Source: Paradesertivirga superstes
GTDB lineage: Bacteria; Bacteroidota; Bacteroidia; Sphingobacteriales; Sphingobacteriaceae
Reading direction: 5' to 3'
Length of the DNA: 64,000 bases
NCBI RefSeq assembly: GCF_037622515.1
Contig: NZ_JBBJCN010000007.1
Coordinates: 1 to 64,000 of the forward strand
A program made the position numbers and the translations under genes. The notes beneath the pieces are model-generated. The model did no database searches and had not been told where the DNA came from. It was given only the letters and a program-made list of their open reading frames with translations. This document shows positions 25,036-32,803 of this stretch, one piece after another. Position 1 is the stretch's first letter. The number at the start of each line of letters is the position of its first letter.

Positions 25036-26292
25036 ATGGATATTGGCATTATTGGTTTAGGAGATATGGGATCCTTATGTGCCCGTAAATGGGCCGGAAA
25101 AGGATATTCAGTGTTCGGGTGCGATTTGCCCGAGAATTATGAAAGTTTTATTGAGTCTTTTCAGGATTCGCCGGTAACTGTTTTAAAAGAAGCAAAAGAA
25201 GTTGCTGAAAGAGCTGATTTTCTGCTTTTCTCTGTTGAGACAGCGAATATAAGCGCCGTGGTGGCTGAAGTTGCCGATTTCGTAAAGCCAGGGGCAATTG
25301 TTGCCGGACAAACATCTGTCAAATTTCCCGAGATCGAAGCATTCGATAAGTATCTGTCTATAGATGTATATGTATTTACTTGTCATTCGCTTCACGGACC
25401 TTCATTCTCAACTGAAGGCCAGAAACTGATTGTAGTCCCTCATCGCGTAAGTGAGAAAGCGTATAATGACGGGATGAAGATCTACAAATCTCTAGATTCA
25501 GAGATAATAGAAGTAGAAAGCTATATACAGCATGATAAAATTATGGCCGATACACAGGCTGTAACTCATATGGGTTTTGAAAGCATGGGTACGGCATGGA
25601 AAAATGCGGGTTTTTATCCTTGGGATCATGGGGCCTATTCCACTGGTATAGATAATGTAAAAATTCTCACTACGCTTCGTATATTCAGCTACAAAGCTCA
25701 CGTGTATGCTGGATTGGCTATTTTGAATCCTTTTGCAAGAGAGCAGGTCAGGCAATATGCGAGGTCAGAGTCTGAGTTATTTAAGATGATGATCTGTGAG
25801 CAGGAAAAGGAGTTTCGTGAAAGGATTAAAGCAGCGAATGAATTCGTATTTCATGGAGAACGGGATTTTATTACACTTGATGTTGAGGTAATGAAGGATT
25901 TTAAAATGGCAGAAGAAGGAGATACGCACATGCCCAATTCTCATTTAAGCTTACTGGCCATGGTAGATTCCTGGTATCAGATGAAAGTTAATCCCTATGA
26001 AAATCTAATTTGTCAAACGCCACCTTTCAGATTACGCTTAGGTATTGCCGAATATCTTTTTAAAAATCAAGATTTATTAGAAGAAACTATCCAAGCTGCT
26101 TTATATGATAAAGGTATCCGGGCTGACGATCTGGAATTCCATTCGGCTGTGAGAGAATGGGCTTCTATAATAGAATATGGTGATATGGATGGTTATATCA
26201 CCCATTTTAACCAGGTAAAAGATTTTTTTTCTGACAGATTACAGGATGGTGCGCGGCAAAGTAGCCGGTTAATAGAGAAATTAAGTTTGTAG
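25036..26292 (+). CDS. prephenate dehydrogenase resembling the fungal Tyr1 type
   Basis: A 418-residue NAD(P)-dependent dehydrogenase converting prephenate to 4-hydroxyphenylpyruvate in tyrosine synthesis. The Rossmann motif is 'GLGDMGSLCARKWAGKG' (residues 7-23). Further on are 'SVETANISAVV', 'GQTSVKFPEIEAFDKYL', the active-site 'HSLHGPSFSTEG', 'DKIMADTQAVTHMGFESMG' and 'MPNSHLSLLAMVDSWYQM'. From memory these blocks occur in the same order in yeast Tyr1, including the long C-terminal domain missing in typical bacterial enzymes (about 280-370 aa). It is probably read with the hydrolase gene upstream. No other aromatic-pathway genes are nearby. Confidence 0.8.
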   Translation: MDIGIIGLGDMGSLCARKWAGKGYSVFGCDLPENYESFIESFQDSPVTVLKEAKEVAERADFLLFSVETANISAVVAEVADFVKPGAIVAGQTSVKFPEIEAFDKYLSIDVYVFTCHSLHGPSFSTEGQKLIVVPHRVSEKAYNDGMKIYKSLDSEIIEVESYIQHDKIMADTQAVTHMGFESMGTAWKNAGFYPWDHGAYSTGIDNVKILTTLRIFSYKAHVYAGLAILNPFAREQVRQYARSESELFKMMICEQEKEFRERIKAANEFVFHGERDFITLDVEVMKDFKMAEEGDTHMPNSHLSLLAMVDSWYQMKVNPYENLICQTPPFRLRLGIAEYLFKNQDLLEETIQAALYDKGIRADDLEFHSAVREWASIIEYGDMDGYITHFNQVKDFFSDRLQDGARQSSRLIEKLSL

Positions 26293-26298
26293 AAATAA

Positions 26299-26327
26299 AA
26301 AAAGCTGCTCAATCGAGCAGCTTTTTT
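26299..26327. terminator. bidirectional terminator
   Basis: AAAAGCTGCTC / GAGCAGCTTTT hairpin with AATC loop and T tracts on both strands, between the convergent dehydrogenase and lipoprotein genes. Confidence 0.9.
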
Positions 26328-26353
26328 ATTTCGCAATGGATTATTTCAGTTGA

Positions 26354-26905
26354 TTAATCATCCACTTTAACCTTAGTGTCAGGAGTTTTAGTTTTTGACT
26401 CATCACCATCAGTTTTGGTCTTTGAATCTATGGTTTTAGTCTTAGATTCATCCCCGTCTACTTTTACCTTGGTATCGCCTTCTTTATATTTCATTTCGTC
26501 GCCATCCATCTTTAACTTGCCATCGGCGGTTTTTATTTTAATATTATCGCCATCGCGTATTACTAATTCTTCATTAAGAGTCCAGCTGCCTTCCGGAGAT
26601 TTAATAACAGCATTGTTTACAACAACGCCACTTGTACCATAAAGAGTATCCCTGGTATTTACATCAACAAAGAATAAGTCCTTTTCAATTGGTTGTTTCG
26701 TATCGCTATATACATAATGGCCTTTTTCAGTATCACGTACAATAGTCACAGGTTCTCCGGTGCTTAGGTTTACATAAGAAGCCTCAGAAGTATTCATATC
26801 CGTAGCAGTTGAATCGGCGTTTGCGTTATCATTGGATGTATTGTTACATGCCATGAATGCCGGAATTAACAGTATTCCAACGGATCTTAAAACAGTCGTT
26901 TTCAT
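26354..26905 (-). CDS. repeat-tailed lipoprotein of unknown function
   Basis: A 183-residue protein with a lipoprotein signal (lipobox 'FMAC', Cys20) and an Asn/Thr/Ser-rich linker. The middle part is beta-rich ('STGEPVTIVRDTEKGHYVY' about 47-65). The last 60 residues are a run of imperfect Lys/Asp repeats (K-x-K-x-DGDESKTKT type), nearly all charged. The repeats may be variable in number between strains. Likely outer-membrane or periplasmic; no family is recognised. Confidence 0.7.
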   Translation of the reverse strand: MKTTVLRSVGILLIPAFMACNNTSNDNANADSTATDMNTSEASYVNLSTGEPVTIVRDTEKGHYVYSDTKQPIEKDLFFVDVNTRDTLYGTSGVVVNNAVIKSPEGSWTLNEELVIRDGDNIKIKTADGKLKMDGDEMKYKEGDTKVKVDGDESKTKTIDSKTKTDGDESKTKTPDTKVKVDD

Positions 26906-27126
26906 AATTTATTTGTTTTTATTGGTTTAGCAAGTAACAGCATATGTGTGCAAAAGGTTTTAATTGGTTGACATGCAAGGAGAGAACTGAGAATTATTAG
27001 ATAATTATTCTCAAATATCTCACTGAAAAGAGAAGACTTTAGAAGTAAAATTCTCCCAATCTAATATATATATTAAGGCTGCTGATAAATATTAAAAAAA
27101 TCTTAATAAAAATAACTCATTGACTA
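26906..27126. other. gene-free region between the lipoprotein gene and the rplC promoter
   Basis: This contains the divergent start region of the lipoprotein gene and an imperfect 26-base inverted repeat TGAGAATTATT..AATTATTCTCA (26988-27013). No coding frame of interest is seen. Confidence 0.4.
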
Positions 27127-27157
27127 TTTGATTATTAATCAATTGTTTCTATCTTTG
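27127..27157 (+). promoter_or_regulatory. promoter of the rplC-rplQ ribosomal operon
   Basis: TTTG at 27127-27130 and TATCTTTG at 27150-27157 with a 19-base spacer: an exact match to the Bacteroidota -33/-7 consensus. It gives the S10/spc/alpha genes a start of their own after the intercalated block. Confidence 0.88.
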
Positions 27158-27163
27158 CCCTCC

Positions 27164-27234
27164 CTTAACGGGATTACCATGCCTTGAACGAAGCCCTACT
27201 GCTTCGATGGGCACAAATAGAGAAAAAAAAGAAA
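27164..27234 (+). promoter_or_regulatory. structured leader of rplC
   Basis: The leader can form a hairpin with CGAAGC (27189-27194) pairing to GCTTCG (27201-27206), extended by TGCC (27180-27183) with GGCA (27210-27213). It lies where an r-protein autoregulatory site would be expected. Function inferred only from position and fold. Confidence 0.45.
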
Positions 27235-27852
27235 ATGTCAGGAATTATTGGAAAAAAAGTAGGAATGACCAGCATTTTTGATGCCGAAGGGAGAAACATC
27301 CCTTGTACGGTTATTGAAGCTGGCCCTTGCGTAGTAACGCAGATTCGTACCTCTGAGAAAGATGGTTACGAGGCAGTTCAGTTGGCTTTCGATGAAAAGA
27401 AAGAAAAAAACACATCTGCACAACTAAAAGGCCATTTCTCAAAAGCAAACACAACTCCTAAGCGCAAGCTTGTTGAGTTTAAGACGTTTGAAGATGAGAA
27501 AAGTTTGGGCGATACAGTTACTGTAGAAATTTTTGCCGAAGGCGACTTTGTTGATGTAGTTGGTACTTCAAAAGGTAAAGGTTTTCAAGGTGTTGTAAAG
27601 CGTCACGGATTTAGTGGTGTAGGTATGCAGACTCACGGTCAGCACAACAGGTTAAGAGCTCCAGGTTCATTGGGTGCTTCTTCATGGCCTTCACGTGTAT
27701 TCAAAGGAATGCGCATGGCGGGTCGTACTGGTGGCGACAGAGTTAAAATTCAGAATCTTCAGGTTTTGAAAATTTACACTGAGCAAAATTTATTAGTAGT
27801 TAGCGGTTCAATCCCGGGAGCTAAAGGTTCTTACGTAATCGTTGATAAATAA
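27235..27852 (+). CDS. rplC: 50S ribosomal protein L3
   Basis: Early-assembly 23S rRNA-binding protein. I place the start at the ATG giving 'MSGIIGKKVGMTSIF', the conserved L3 N-terminus; an upstream in-frame TTG would add 17 unrelated residues from the leader. The product is 205 residues with the central loop 'GVVKRHGFSGVGMQTHG' reaching towards the peptidyl-transferase centre. First gene of the second ribosomal unit. Confidence 0.96.
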   Translation: MSGIIGKKVGMTSIFDAEGRNIPCTVIEAGPCVVTQIRTSEKDGYEAVQLAFDEKKEKNTSAQLKGHFSKANTTPKRKLVEFKTFEDEKSLGDTVTVEIFAEGDFVDVVGTSKGKGFQGVVKRHGFSGVGMQTHGQHNRLRAPGSLGASSWPSRVFKGMRMAGRTGGDRVKIQNLQVLKIYTEQNLLVVSGSIPGAKGSYVIVDK

Positions 27853-27856
27853 GGAG

Positions 27857-28486
27857 ATGGAAGTTAACGTAGTAAACATAGCAGGTAAAGAAACAGGTGC
27901 CAAGGTGCAGCTTCCTGATGCGATATTTGGTGTAGAGCCAAATGATCATGCAATCTACTTAGATGTTAAACAATACCTGGCTAATCAACGTCAAGGTACT
28001 CACAAGTCTAAGCAACGTAACGAAATAGCCGGTTCAACCCGTAAATTACATAAACAAAAAGGTACAGGTGGTGCCCGTGCAGGTAGTATCAAATCGCCTT
28101 TGTTTAATGGAGGTGGTCGTGTATTCGGTCCTCAGCCACGTGATTACAGCTTTAAGTTGAATAAAAAATTAAAGCAACTTGCGCGTAGATCAGCTTTAAC
28201 ATATAAAGCAATAGATAATAATATAGTAGTTCTTGAAGACTTCTCATTCGATGCGGTTAAAACAAAAAACTACTTAAAGCTGATTACAGATCTAAACGTT
28301 GGCGGTGAGAAAACTTTATTGGTTTTACCAGCAGCCGACAGCAATATTTATTTATCAAGCAGAAATCTTAAGAAAGCAAAAGTTGTAACTGCAGCTGATT
28401 TAAATACACACGATGTATTAAATGCAGGAAAGCTTTTATTAACAACAGGTTCTGTTAAAATGTTGGAGGAGGCGTTCGCCAAGTAA
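27857..28486 (+). CDS. rplD: 50S ribosomal protein L4
   Basis: Large-subunit protein whose loop lines the peptide exit tunnel. I use the ATG of 'MEVNVVNIAGKETG', five codons after a possible TTG start, because L4 proteins begin there. The 209 residues include the tunnel-loop block 'KQKGTGGARAGSIKSPLF' near residues 75-92. It lies four bases after rplC. Confidence 0.95.
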   Translation: MEVNVVNIAGKETGAKVQLPDAIFGVEPNDHAIYLDVKQYLANQRQGTHKSKQRNEIAGSTRKLHKQKGTGGARAGSIKSPLFNGGGRVFGPQPRDYSFKLNKKLKQLARRSALTYKAIDNNIVVLEDFSFDAVKTKNYLKLITDLNVGGEKTLLVLPAADSNIYLSSRNLKKAKVVTAADLNTHDVLNAGKLLLTTGSVKMLEEAFAK

Positions 28487-28487
28487 T

Positions 28488-28778
28488 ATGGAAATTTTAA
28501 AGAAACCTATTTTAACCGAAAAAGCATCTGCTTTAACAGAAAAGCTGAACCGCTTTTCATTTAAGGTAGATCACAGGGCCAACAAATTGCAGATCAAAGC
28601 TGCAATTGAGCAAATGTATGGTGTTAGCATCGTTGCTATCAATACAATGGTGGTATCTGGTAAATCAAAGAATCGTCAAACAAAAGCAGGTTTAGTATCG
28701 GGACGTACTCCTAAATACAAAAAAGCAATTGTAACGATGAAAGAAGGTGAAGTTATTGACTTTTACAGCAATATATAA
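28488..28778 (+). CDS. rplW: 50S ribosomal protein L23
   Basis: Exit-site protein that docks SRP and trigger factor. Its 96 residues have 'ILKKPILTEKASAL' at the N-terminus and the conserved 'FKVDHRANKLQIKAAIEQMYGV'-type core split around residue 30. One base separates it from rplD, so translation is coupled. Confidence 0.96.
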   Translation: MEILKKPILTEKASALTEKLNRFSFKVDHRANKLQIKAAIEQMYGVSIVAINTMVVSGKSKNRQTKAGLVSGRTPKYKKAIVTMKEGEVIDFYSNI

Positions 28779-28785
28779 TTAAGAC

Positions 28786-29610
28786 ATGGCAGTTAGAAGA
28801 TTTAAACCGGTTACCCCTGGTACTCGTTTCCGCGTTGGAGGTGATTATTCTGATGTAACTACAAACGTACCCGAAAAGTCGTTAGTGGTTTCTATTAAGA
28901 AATCAGGTGGTAGAAACCATTCCGGTAAAATGACTATGCGTTATCTCGGTGGGGGACATAAAAAGTCATACCGATTGATTGATTTTAAACGCGATAAACA
29001 AGATATCCCCGCAACAGTTGCCACAATCGAGTACGATCCTAACCGTACCGCACGTATTGCTTTATTGAATTACGTAGATGGTGAAAAACGTTACATCATT
29101 GCTCCTGAAGGATTGACAGTTGGACAAACTGTGGTTTCAGGTCAGGCCGTAGCTCCTGAGGTTGGTAATGCGCTTCCGTTGAAAAGCATTCCTCTTGGTT
29201 CTATAGTTCATAATATTGAATTGAACCCAGGTCAGGGCGCAACTATCGCACGTAGTGCAGGTACTTACGCTCAGCTTTCAGCTCGTGATGGTAAATATGC
29301 AATTATCAAAATGCCTTCTGGCGAAACCAGAATGATTTTGTCTACTTGTATGGCTACTATCGGAACGGTTTCAAATTCTGAAAAAGCTAACGAAGTGTTA
29401 GGTAAAGCAGGTAGAAATCGTTGGTTGGGTAGAAGACCAAGAGTAAGAGGTGTTGCAATGAACCCGGTAGATCACCCTATGGGTGGTGGTGAAGGAAGAT
29501 CATCTGGTGGTCACCCTCGCTCTAGAAAAGGTTTATTGGCTAAAGGCTACAAAACTCGTAATAAACAAAAAAGCTCTAACCGTTACATAATCGAAGGGAG
29601 GAAGAAATAA
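28786..29610 (+). CDS. rplB: 50S ribosomal protein L2
   Basis: Essential for subunit association and peptidyl-transferase folding. Length 274 is standard; conserved 'GGGHKKSYRLIDFKRDK', 'IVHNIELNPGQGATIARSAG' and the catalytic-centre 'GVAMNPVDHPMGGGEGR' near residue 221 are present. The stop codon overlaps the rpsS start by one base. Confidence 0.97.
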   Translation: MAVRRFKPVTPGTRFRVGGDYSDVTTNVPEKSLVVSIKKSGGRNHSGKMTMRYLGGGHKKSYRLIDFKRDKQDIPATVATIEYDPNRTARIALLNYVDGEKRYIIAPEGLTVGQTVVSGQAVAPEVGNALPLKSIPLGSIVHNIELNPGQGATIARSAGTYAQLSARDGKYAIIKMPSGETRMILSTCMATIGTVSNSEKANEVLGKAGRNRWLGRRPRVRGVAMNPVDHPMGGGEGRSSGGHPRSRKGLLAKGYKTRNKQKSSNRYIIEGRKK

Positions 29611-29876
29611 TGGCTCGTTCACTTAAAAAAGGCCCTTACATAGACCACAATTTAGAATCTAAAGTGGTTGCTATGACAGAAAGCAATAAGAAATCAGTAA
29701 TCAAAACCTGGTCTCGTCGTTCAATGATTTCTCCGGATTTCGTAGGACACACATTTGCAGTACACAACGGGAATAAATTCATCCCGGTATATGTAACAGA
29801 AAACATGGTTGGTCACAAGATGGGCGAGTTTGCTCCAACCAGAACATTTAGAGGTCACGCTGAAAAGAGAAAATAA
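29610..29876 (+). CDS. rpsS: 30S ribosomal protein S19
   Basis: Head protein of the 30S subunit, bridging to S13. The 88 residues begin 'MARSLKKGPYIDHNLE' and include 'RRSMISPDFVGHTFAVHNG' and 'VGHKMGEFAPTRTF', all family hallmarks. Its start overlaps the rplB stop codon. Confidence 0.97.
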   Translation: MARSLKKGPYIDHNLESKVVAMTESNKKSVIKTWSRRSMISPDFVGHTFAVHNGNKFIPVYVTENMVGHKMGEFAPTRTFRGHAEKRK

Positions 29877-29879
29877 GCA

Positions 29880-30242
29880 ATGGAAGCAGTAGCAAAATTA
29901 AATGATTGCCCTACCTCACCTCGTAAAATGCGATTGGTTGTTGACCTGATCCGTGGTGAACGTGTAGAGAAAGCGTTATACATCTTAAAGTATACAAATA
30001 AAGAAGCAGCACAAAGAGTTGAGAAACTGTTATTGTCTGCAATAAAAAATTGGGAAGCTAAGAACGAAGGTCAGCGCCCTGAAGACAACGAATTGTTTGT
30101 GAAAACGATCACTGTTGACGGAGGTCGCCAGTTAAAAAGACTTAGACCAGCTCCTCAAGGTCGTGGTCACAGAATTCGCAAGCGTTCAAATCACGTAACT
30201 CTTGTAGTTGATACAAAAAACGTTCAAACTGAAACTAAATAA
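29880..30242 (+). CDS. rplV: 50S ribosomal protein L22
   Basis: Tunnel protein with an extended hairpin at the exit-tunnel narrowing. The 120 residues include 'TSPRKMRLVVDLIRGE' and the tunnel hairpin 'LKRLRPAPQGRGHRIRKRS' near residue 88. Three bases after rpsS. Confidence 0.96.
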   Translation: MEAVAKLNDCPTSPRKMRLVVDLIRGERVEKALYILKYTNKEAAQRVEKLLLSAIKNWEAKNEGQRPEDNELFVKTITVDGGRQLKRLRPAPQGRGHRIRKRSNHVTLVVDTKNVQTETK

Positions 30243-30245
30243 GGA

Positions 30246-31124
30246 ATGGGACAGAAAGCACATCCAATAGGTAACAGATTAGGAATCATCAAAGGTTGGG
30301 ATTCTAACTGGTTCGGTGGCAACAACTACTCCGATAAATTAGTTGAAGATGAAAAGATCAGAAAATATATCGCTGCACGTATTTCTAAAGGCGGTATCTC
30401 TAAAGTAGTCATTGAGCGTACTCTAAAACGCATTACAGTTACTATACATACGGCTCGCCCGGGTATCGTTATTGGTAAAGGCGGTCAGGAAGTAGACAGA
30501 CTAAAAGAAGAGTTAAAAAAACTAACTAAGAAAGACGTTCAGATCAACATTTTTGAAATCAAACGTCCTGAGTTAGATGCTCAGTTGGTAGGCGAAGGTA
30601 TCGCTAAACAATTAGAGGCTCGTATCTCTTTCCGTCGTGCGATGAAAACAACAATTGCTTCAACCATGAGAATGGGTGCTGAAGGAATTAAAATAATGTG
30701 TTCTGGCCGTTTAGGTGGTGCTGAGATGGCACGTACCGAGCAATATAAAGAAGGAAGAATTCCTTTGCATACTTTCCGTGCAGATATTGACTATGCATTA
30801 GCAGAAGCTCTTACAACTTATGGTAAAATAGGTGTTAAGGTGTGGATTTGCAAAGGCGAAGTTTATGGAAAACGTGATTTATCTCCGAACATTGGTCAAA
30901 CTACTGGTGTAAGAGGCAGAGATGGTGCAGAAGCTGGTTTTGCCGGTGGTGCAGACAGACGTGCCGGAGGTAATGAAAGACGCGGCGGTGGTAATGACAG
31001 ACGTGGTGGTGGCGATAATCGTGGCGGTGGTCAAAACCGTGGCGGTGGTCCGGGTCAAAATCGCGGCGGTGGTCAAAACCGTGGTGGTGGTGCTGGAGCA
31101 GGTGGCTTCAGAGGAAAGAAATAA
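30246..31124 (+). CDS. rpsC: 30S ribosomal protein S3 with RGG-rich C-terminal extension
   Basis: S3 binds the mRNA entry site. Residues 1-215 are ordinary S3, with the KH motif 'RPGIVIGKGGQEVDRLKEEL' around 76-95 and 'YALAEALTTYGKIGVKVWI'. The chain runs to 292 residues, about 60 longer than E. coli S3, ending in a Gly/Arg/Asn repeat tail of 'NRGGG' and 'NDRRGGG' units (about 238-292). Such RGG tails bind RNA; the tail is in frame and codes like its neighbours, so it is not a frameshift artefact. Confidence 0.95.
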   Translation: MGQKAHPIGNRLGIIKGWDSNWFGGNNYSDKLVEDEKIRKYIAARISKGGISKVVIERTLKRITVTIHTARPGIVIGKGGQEVDRLKEELKKLTKKDVQINIFEIKRPELDAQLVGEGIAKQLEARISFRRAMKTTIASTMRMGAEGIKIMCSGRLGGAEMARTEQYKEGRIPLHTFRADIDYALAEALTTYGKIGVKVWICKGEVYGKRDLSPNIGQTTGVRGRDGAEAGFAGGADRRAGGNERRGGGNDRRGGGDNRGGGQNRGGGPGQNRGGGQNRGGGAGAGGFRGKK

Positions 31125-31165
31125 TTTAAATTTTAGACATCGTTTTTCGATAAATATATAAGAAC

Positions 31166-31588
31166 ATGTTACAGCCAAAAAGAACGAAGTTCAGGAAGAT
31201 GCAAAAAGGCAAAATGAAAGGTCTGGCCACTCGTGGTGCAGAACTAGCATTTGGTTCTTTTGGAATAAAATCATTAGAACCAGCTTGGATCACCAGTCGT
31301 CAGATTGAAGCGGCTCGTATTGCGGTTACCCGTTTTATGAAACGTGAAGGTCAGGTGTGGATCCGTATTTTTCCTGATAAACCCGTTACCAAGAAACCTG
31401 CGGAAGTACGTATGGGTAAAGGTAAAGGTGCTCCAGAATACTGGGTGGCAGTTGTACGCCCAGGTAGAATGATATTTGAAGCTGAAGGTGTGCCTTTGGA
31501 AGTTGCCAAAGAAGCATTGCGTTTAGCCGCTCAAAAATTACCCGTTCAAACTAAATTCGTCTTACGTAGAGATTACGTAGAGGCTTAA
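31166..31588 (+). CDS. rplP: 50S ribosomal protein L16
   Basis: Contacts A-site tRNA and the 5S rRNA region. The 140-residue product has 'MLQPKRTKFRKMQKGKMKG' at the start and 'VRMGKGKGAPEYWVAVVRPG' near residue 76. The 41-base gap after rpsC is larger than for neighbours but holds no terminator. Confidence 0.97.
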   Translation: MLQPKRTKFRKMQKGKMKGLATRGAELAFGSFGIKSLEPAWITSRQIEAARIAVTRFMKREGQVWIRIFPDKPVTKKPAEVRMGKGKGAPEYWVAVVRPGRMIFEAEGVPLEVAKEALRLAAQKLPVQTKFVLRRDYVEA

Positions 31589-31609
31589 TCTCTAAAGAAA
31601 GAAACAAAA

Positions 31610-31819
31610 ATGAAAAACTCAGAAATTTTAGAGCTATCTACTGAAGAGATCGTTGCGAGAATTAATGAAGAACGAGCAAATCTTACAAAATTAAGGTTCG
31701 CACACACGGTATCTGCTATTGAAAACCCTACAAGGATCAATAAAGTAAGAAAAGATATCGCTCGTTTAAACACAGAATTGACTAACCGCAAGGTGCAGTC
31801 CGCTTCTGAAACAAAATAA
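31610..31819 (+). CDS. rpmC: 50S ribosomal protein L29
   Basis: Small helical-hairpin protein near the tunnel exit. Its 69 residues have 'LSTEEIVARINEERANLTKL' and 'NPTRINKVRKDIARLNTEL', typical for the family. It sits between rplP and rpsQ as usual. Confidence 0.94.
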   Translation: MKNSEILELSTEEIVARINEERANLTKLRFAHTVSAIENPTRINKVRKDIARLNTELTNRKVQSASETK

Positions 31820-31832
31820 TTTTAGAGTCCAA

Positions 31833-32087
31833 ATGGAAAGAAAATTAAGAAAAACACGTATCGGGCTTGTGGTTAGCAACAAGATGGAGAAATCTATCGT
31901 AGTTGCTGTAGAAAGAAAAGTGAAGCACCCGATTTATGGTAAGTTCGTGAAGAAAACTACCAAATTTATGGCTCATGACGAAACTAACACTTGTGGTATC
32001 GGTGATACAGTGTTAATTATGGAAACTCGTCCGCTGAGTAAAACTAAAAACTGGAGATTAGTTGAAATTTTAGAAAGGGCTAAGTAA
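31833..32087 (+). CDS. rpsQ: 30S ribosomal protein S17
   Basis: OB-fold 16S rRNA-binding protein of 84 residues. Conserved 'RIGLVVSNKMEKSIVVAVER' and 'GDTVLIMETRPLSKTKNWRL' are present. The rplN start follows one base after the stop. Confidence 0.96.
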   Translation: MERKLRKTRIGLVVSNKMEKSIVVAVERKVKHPIYGKFVKKTTKFMAHDETNTCGIGDTVLIMETRPLSKTKNWRLVEILERAK

Positions 32088-32088
32088 C

Positions 32089-32457
32089 ATGGTACAACAG
32101 GAATCAAGACTGAATGTTGCTGACAACAGCGGAGCTAAAGAAGTTTTAGTTATCCGTGTTCTTGGCGGTACCGGAAAGCGTTATGCATCAGTAGGCGACA
32201 AAGTTGTTGTCACTGTTAAGAGTGCGCTTCCATCAGGTAACGTTAAGAAGGGAACTGTTTCAAAAGCAGTTGTTGTTAGAACAAAGAAAGAAGTAAGACG
32301 TAAAGACGGTTCTTACATCCGCTTCGACGATAACGCAGCAGTATTATTAAACGCACAGGACGAACCACGTGGAACACGTATCTTCGGCCCGGTTGCAAGA
32401 GAACTGCGTGAAAAACAATTCATGAAAATTGTATCATTAGCACCGGAGGTACTATAA
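32089..32457 (+). CDS. rplN: 50S ribosomal protein L14
   Basis: Intersubunit-bridge protein. The 122 residues match the family length and show 'LNVADNSGAKEVLVIRVLG' and 'RGTRIFGPVARELRE'. Tightly packed with rpsQ and rplX. Confidence 0.97.
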   Translation: MVQQESRLNVADNSGAKEVLVIRVLGGTGKRYASVGDKVVVTVKSALPSGNVKKGTVSKAVVVRTKKEVRRKDGSYIRFDDNAAVLLNAQDEPRGTRIFGPVARELREKQFMKIVSLAPEVL

Positions 32458-32458
32458 A

Positions 32459-32803
32459 ATGCAAAAGAAATTAAATATTATACCTAAGCTTAAAATCCGT
32501 AAAGGAGATTTAGTGCAGGTAATGGCCGGGGATTCAAAGGGAAAACAAGGCAAGATTACAGAAGTAATTCTTAAAACTAACAGAGCGATTGTTGAAGGTG
32601 CTAATATGGTATCTAAACACACTAAGCCAAGTGCAACTAATCCAAACGGTGGTATCGTTAAAATGGAAGCTGCAATTCATGTATCTAACTTAATGGTTAT
32701 TGATGCTAAAACTGGTAAGCCAAGCCGTGTTGGAAAGAAGAAAAATGCTGAAGGCAAATCGGTTCGTATAACCAAAAAATCTGGAGAGGAAATTAAGTTA
32801 TGA
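32459..32803 (+). CDS. rplX: 50S ribosomal protein L24
   Basis: Assembly-initiator protein with an N-terminal KOW motif ('RKGDLVQVMAGDSKGKQGKI' about 14-33). The 114 residues include 'MVSKHTKPSATNPNGGIVKME'-type core. Its stop overlaps the rplE start (ATGA), a standard coupling junction. Confidence 0.96.
   Translation: MQKKLNIIPKLKIRKGDLVQVMAGDSKGKQGKITEVILKTNRAIVEGANMVSKHTKPSATNPNGGIVKMEAAIHVSNLMVIDAKTGKPSRVGKKKNAEGKSVRITKKSGEEIKL

Noticed and set aside
26376..26642. Plus-strand frame (Ser/Val/Phe-rich) opposite the lipoprotein
   Set aside because: It is the reverse reading of the Lys/Asp repeats, with no promoter; the minus frame has a lipobox.
27184..27234. TTG start that would extend L3 by 17 residues
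   Set aside because: The extra residues come from the structured leader and do not look like L3; the ATG of MSGIIGKKVGMT is the family start.
27842..27856. TTG start that would extend L4 by five residues into rplC
   Set aside because: It overlaps the rplC end and L4 homologues start at MEVNV; the purine-rich AAGGAG lies before the chosen ATG.
30879..31178. Minus-strand and shifted frames over the S3 tail (Thr/Ala or Val-rich)
   Set aside because: They are shadows of the repetitive GGN/CGN codons of rpsC, with no start signal or family match.
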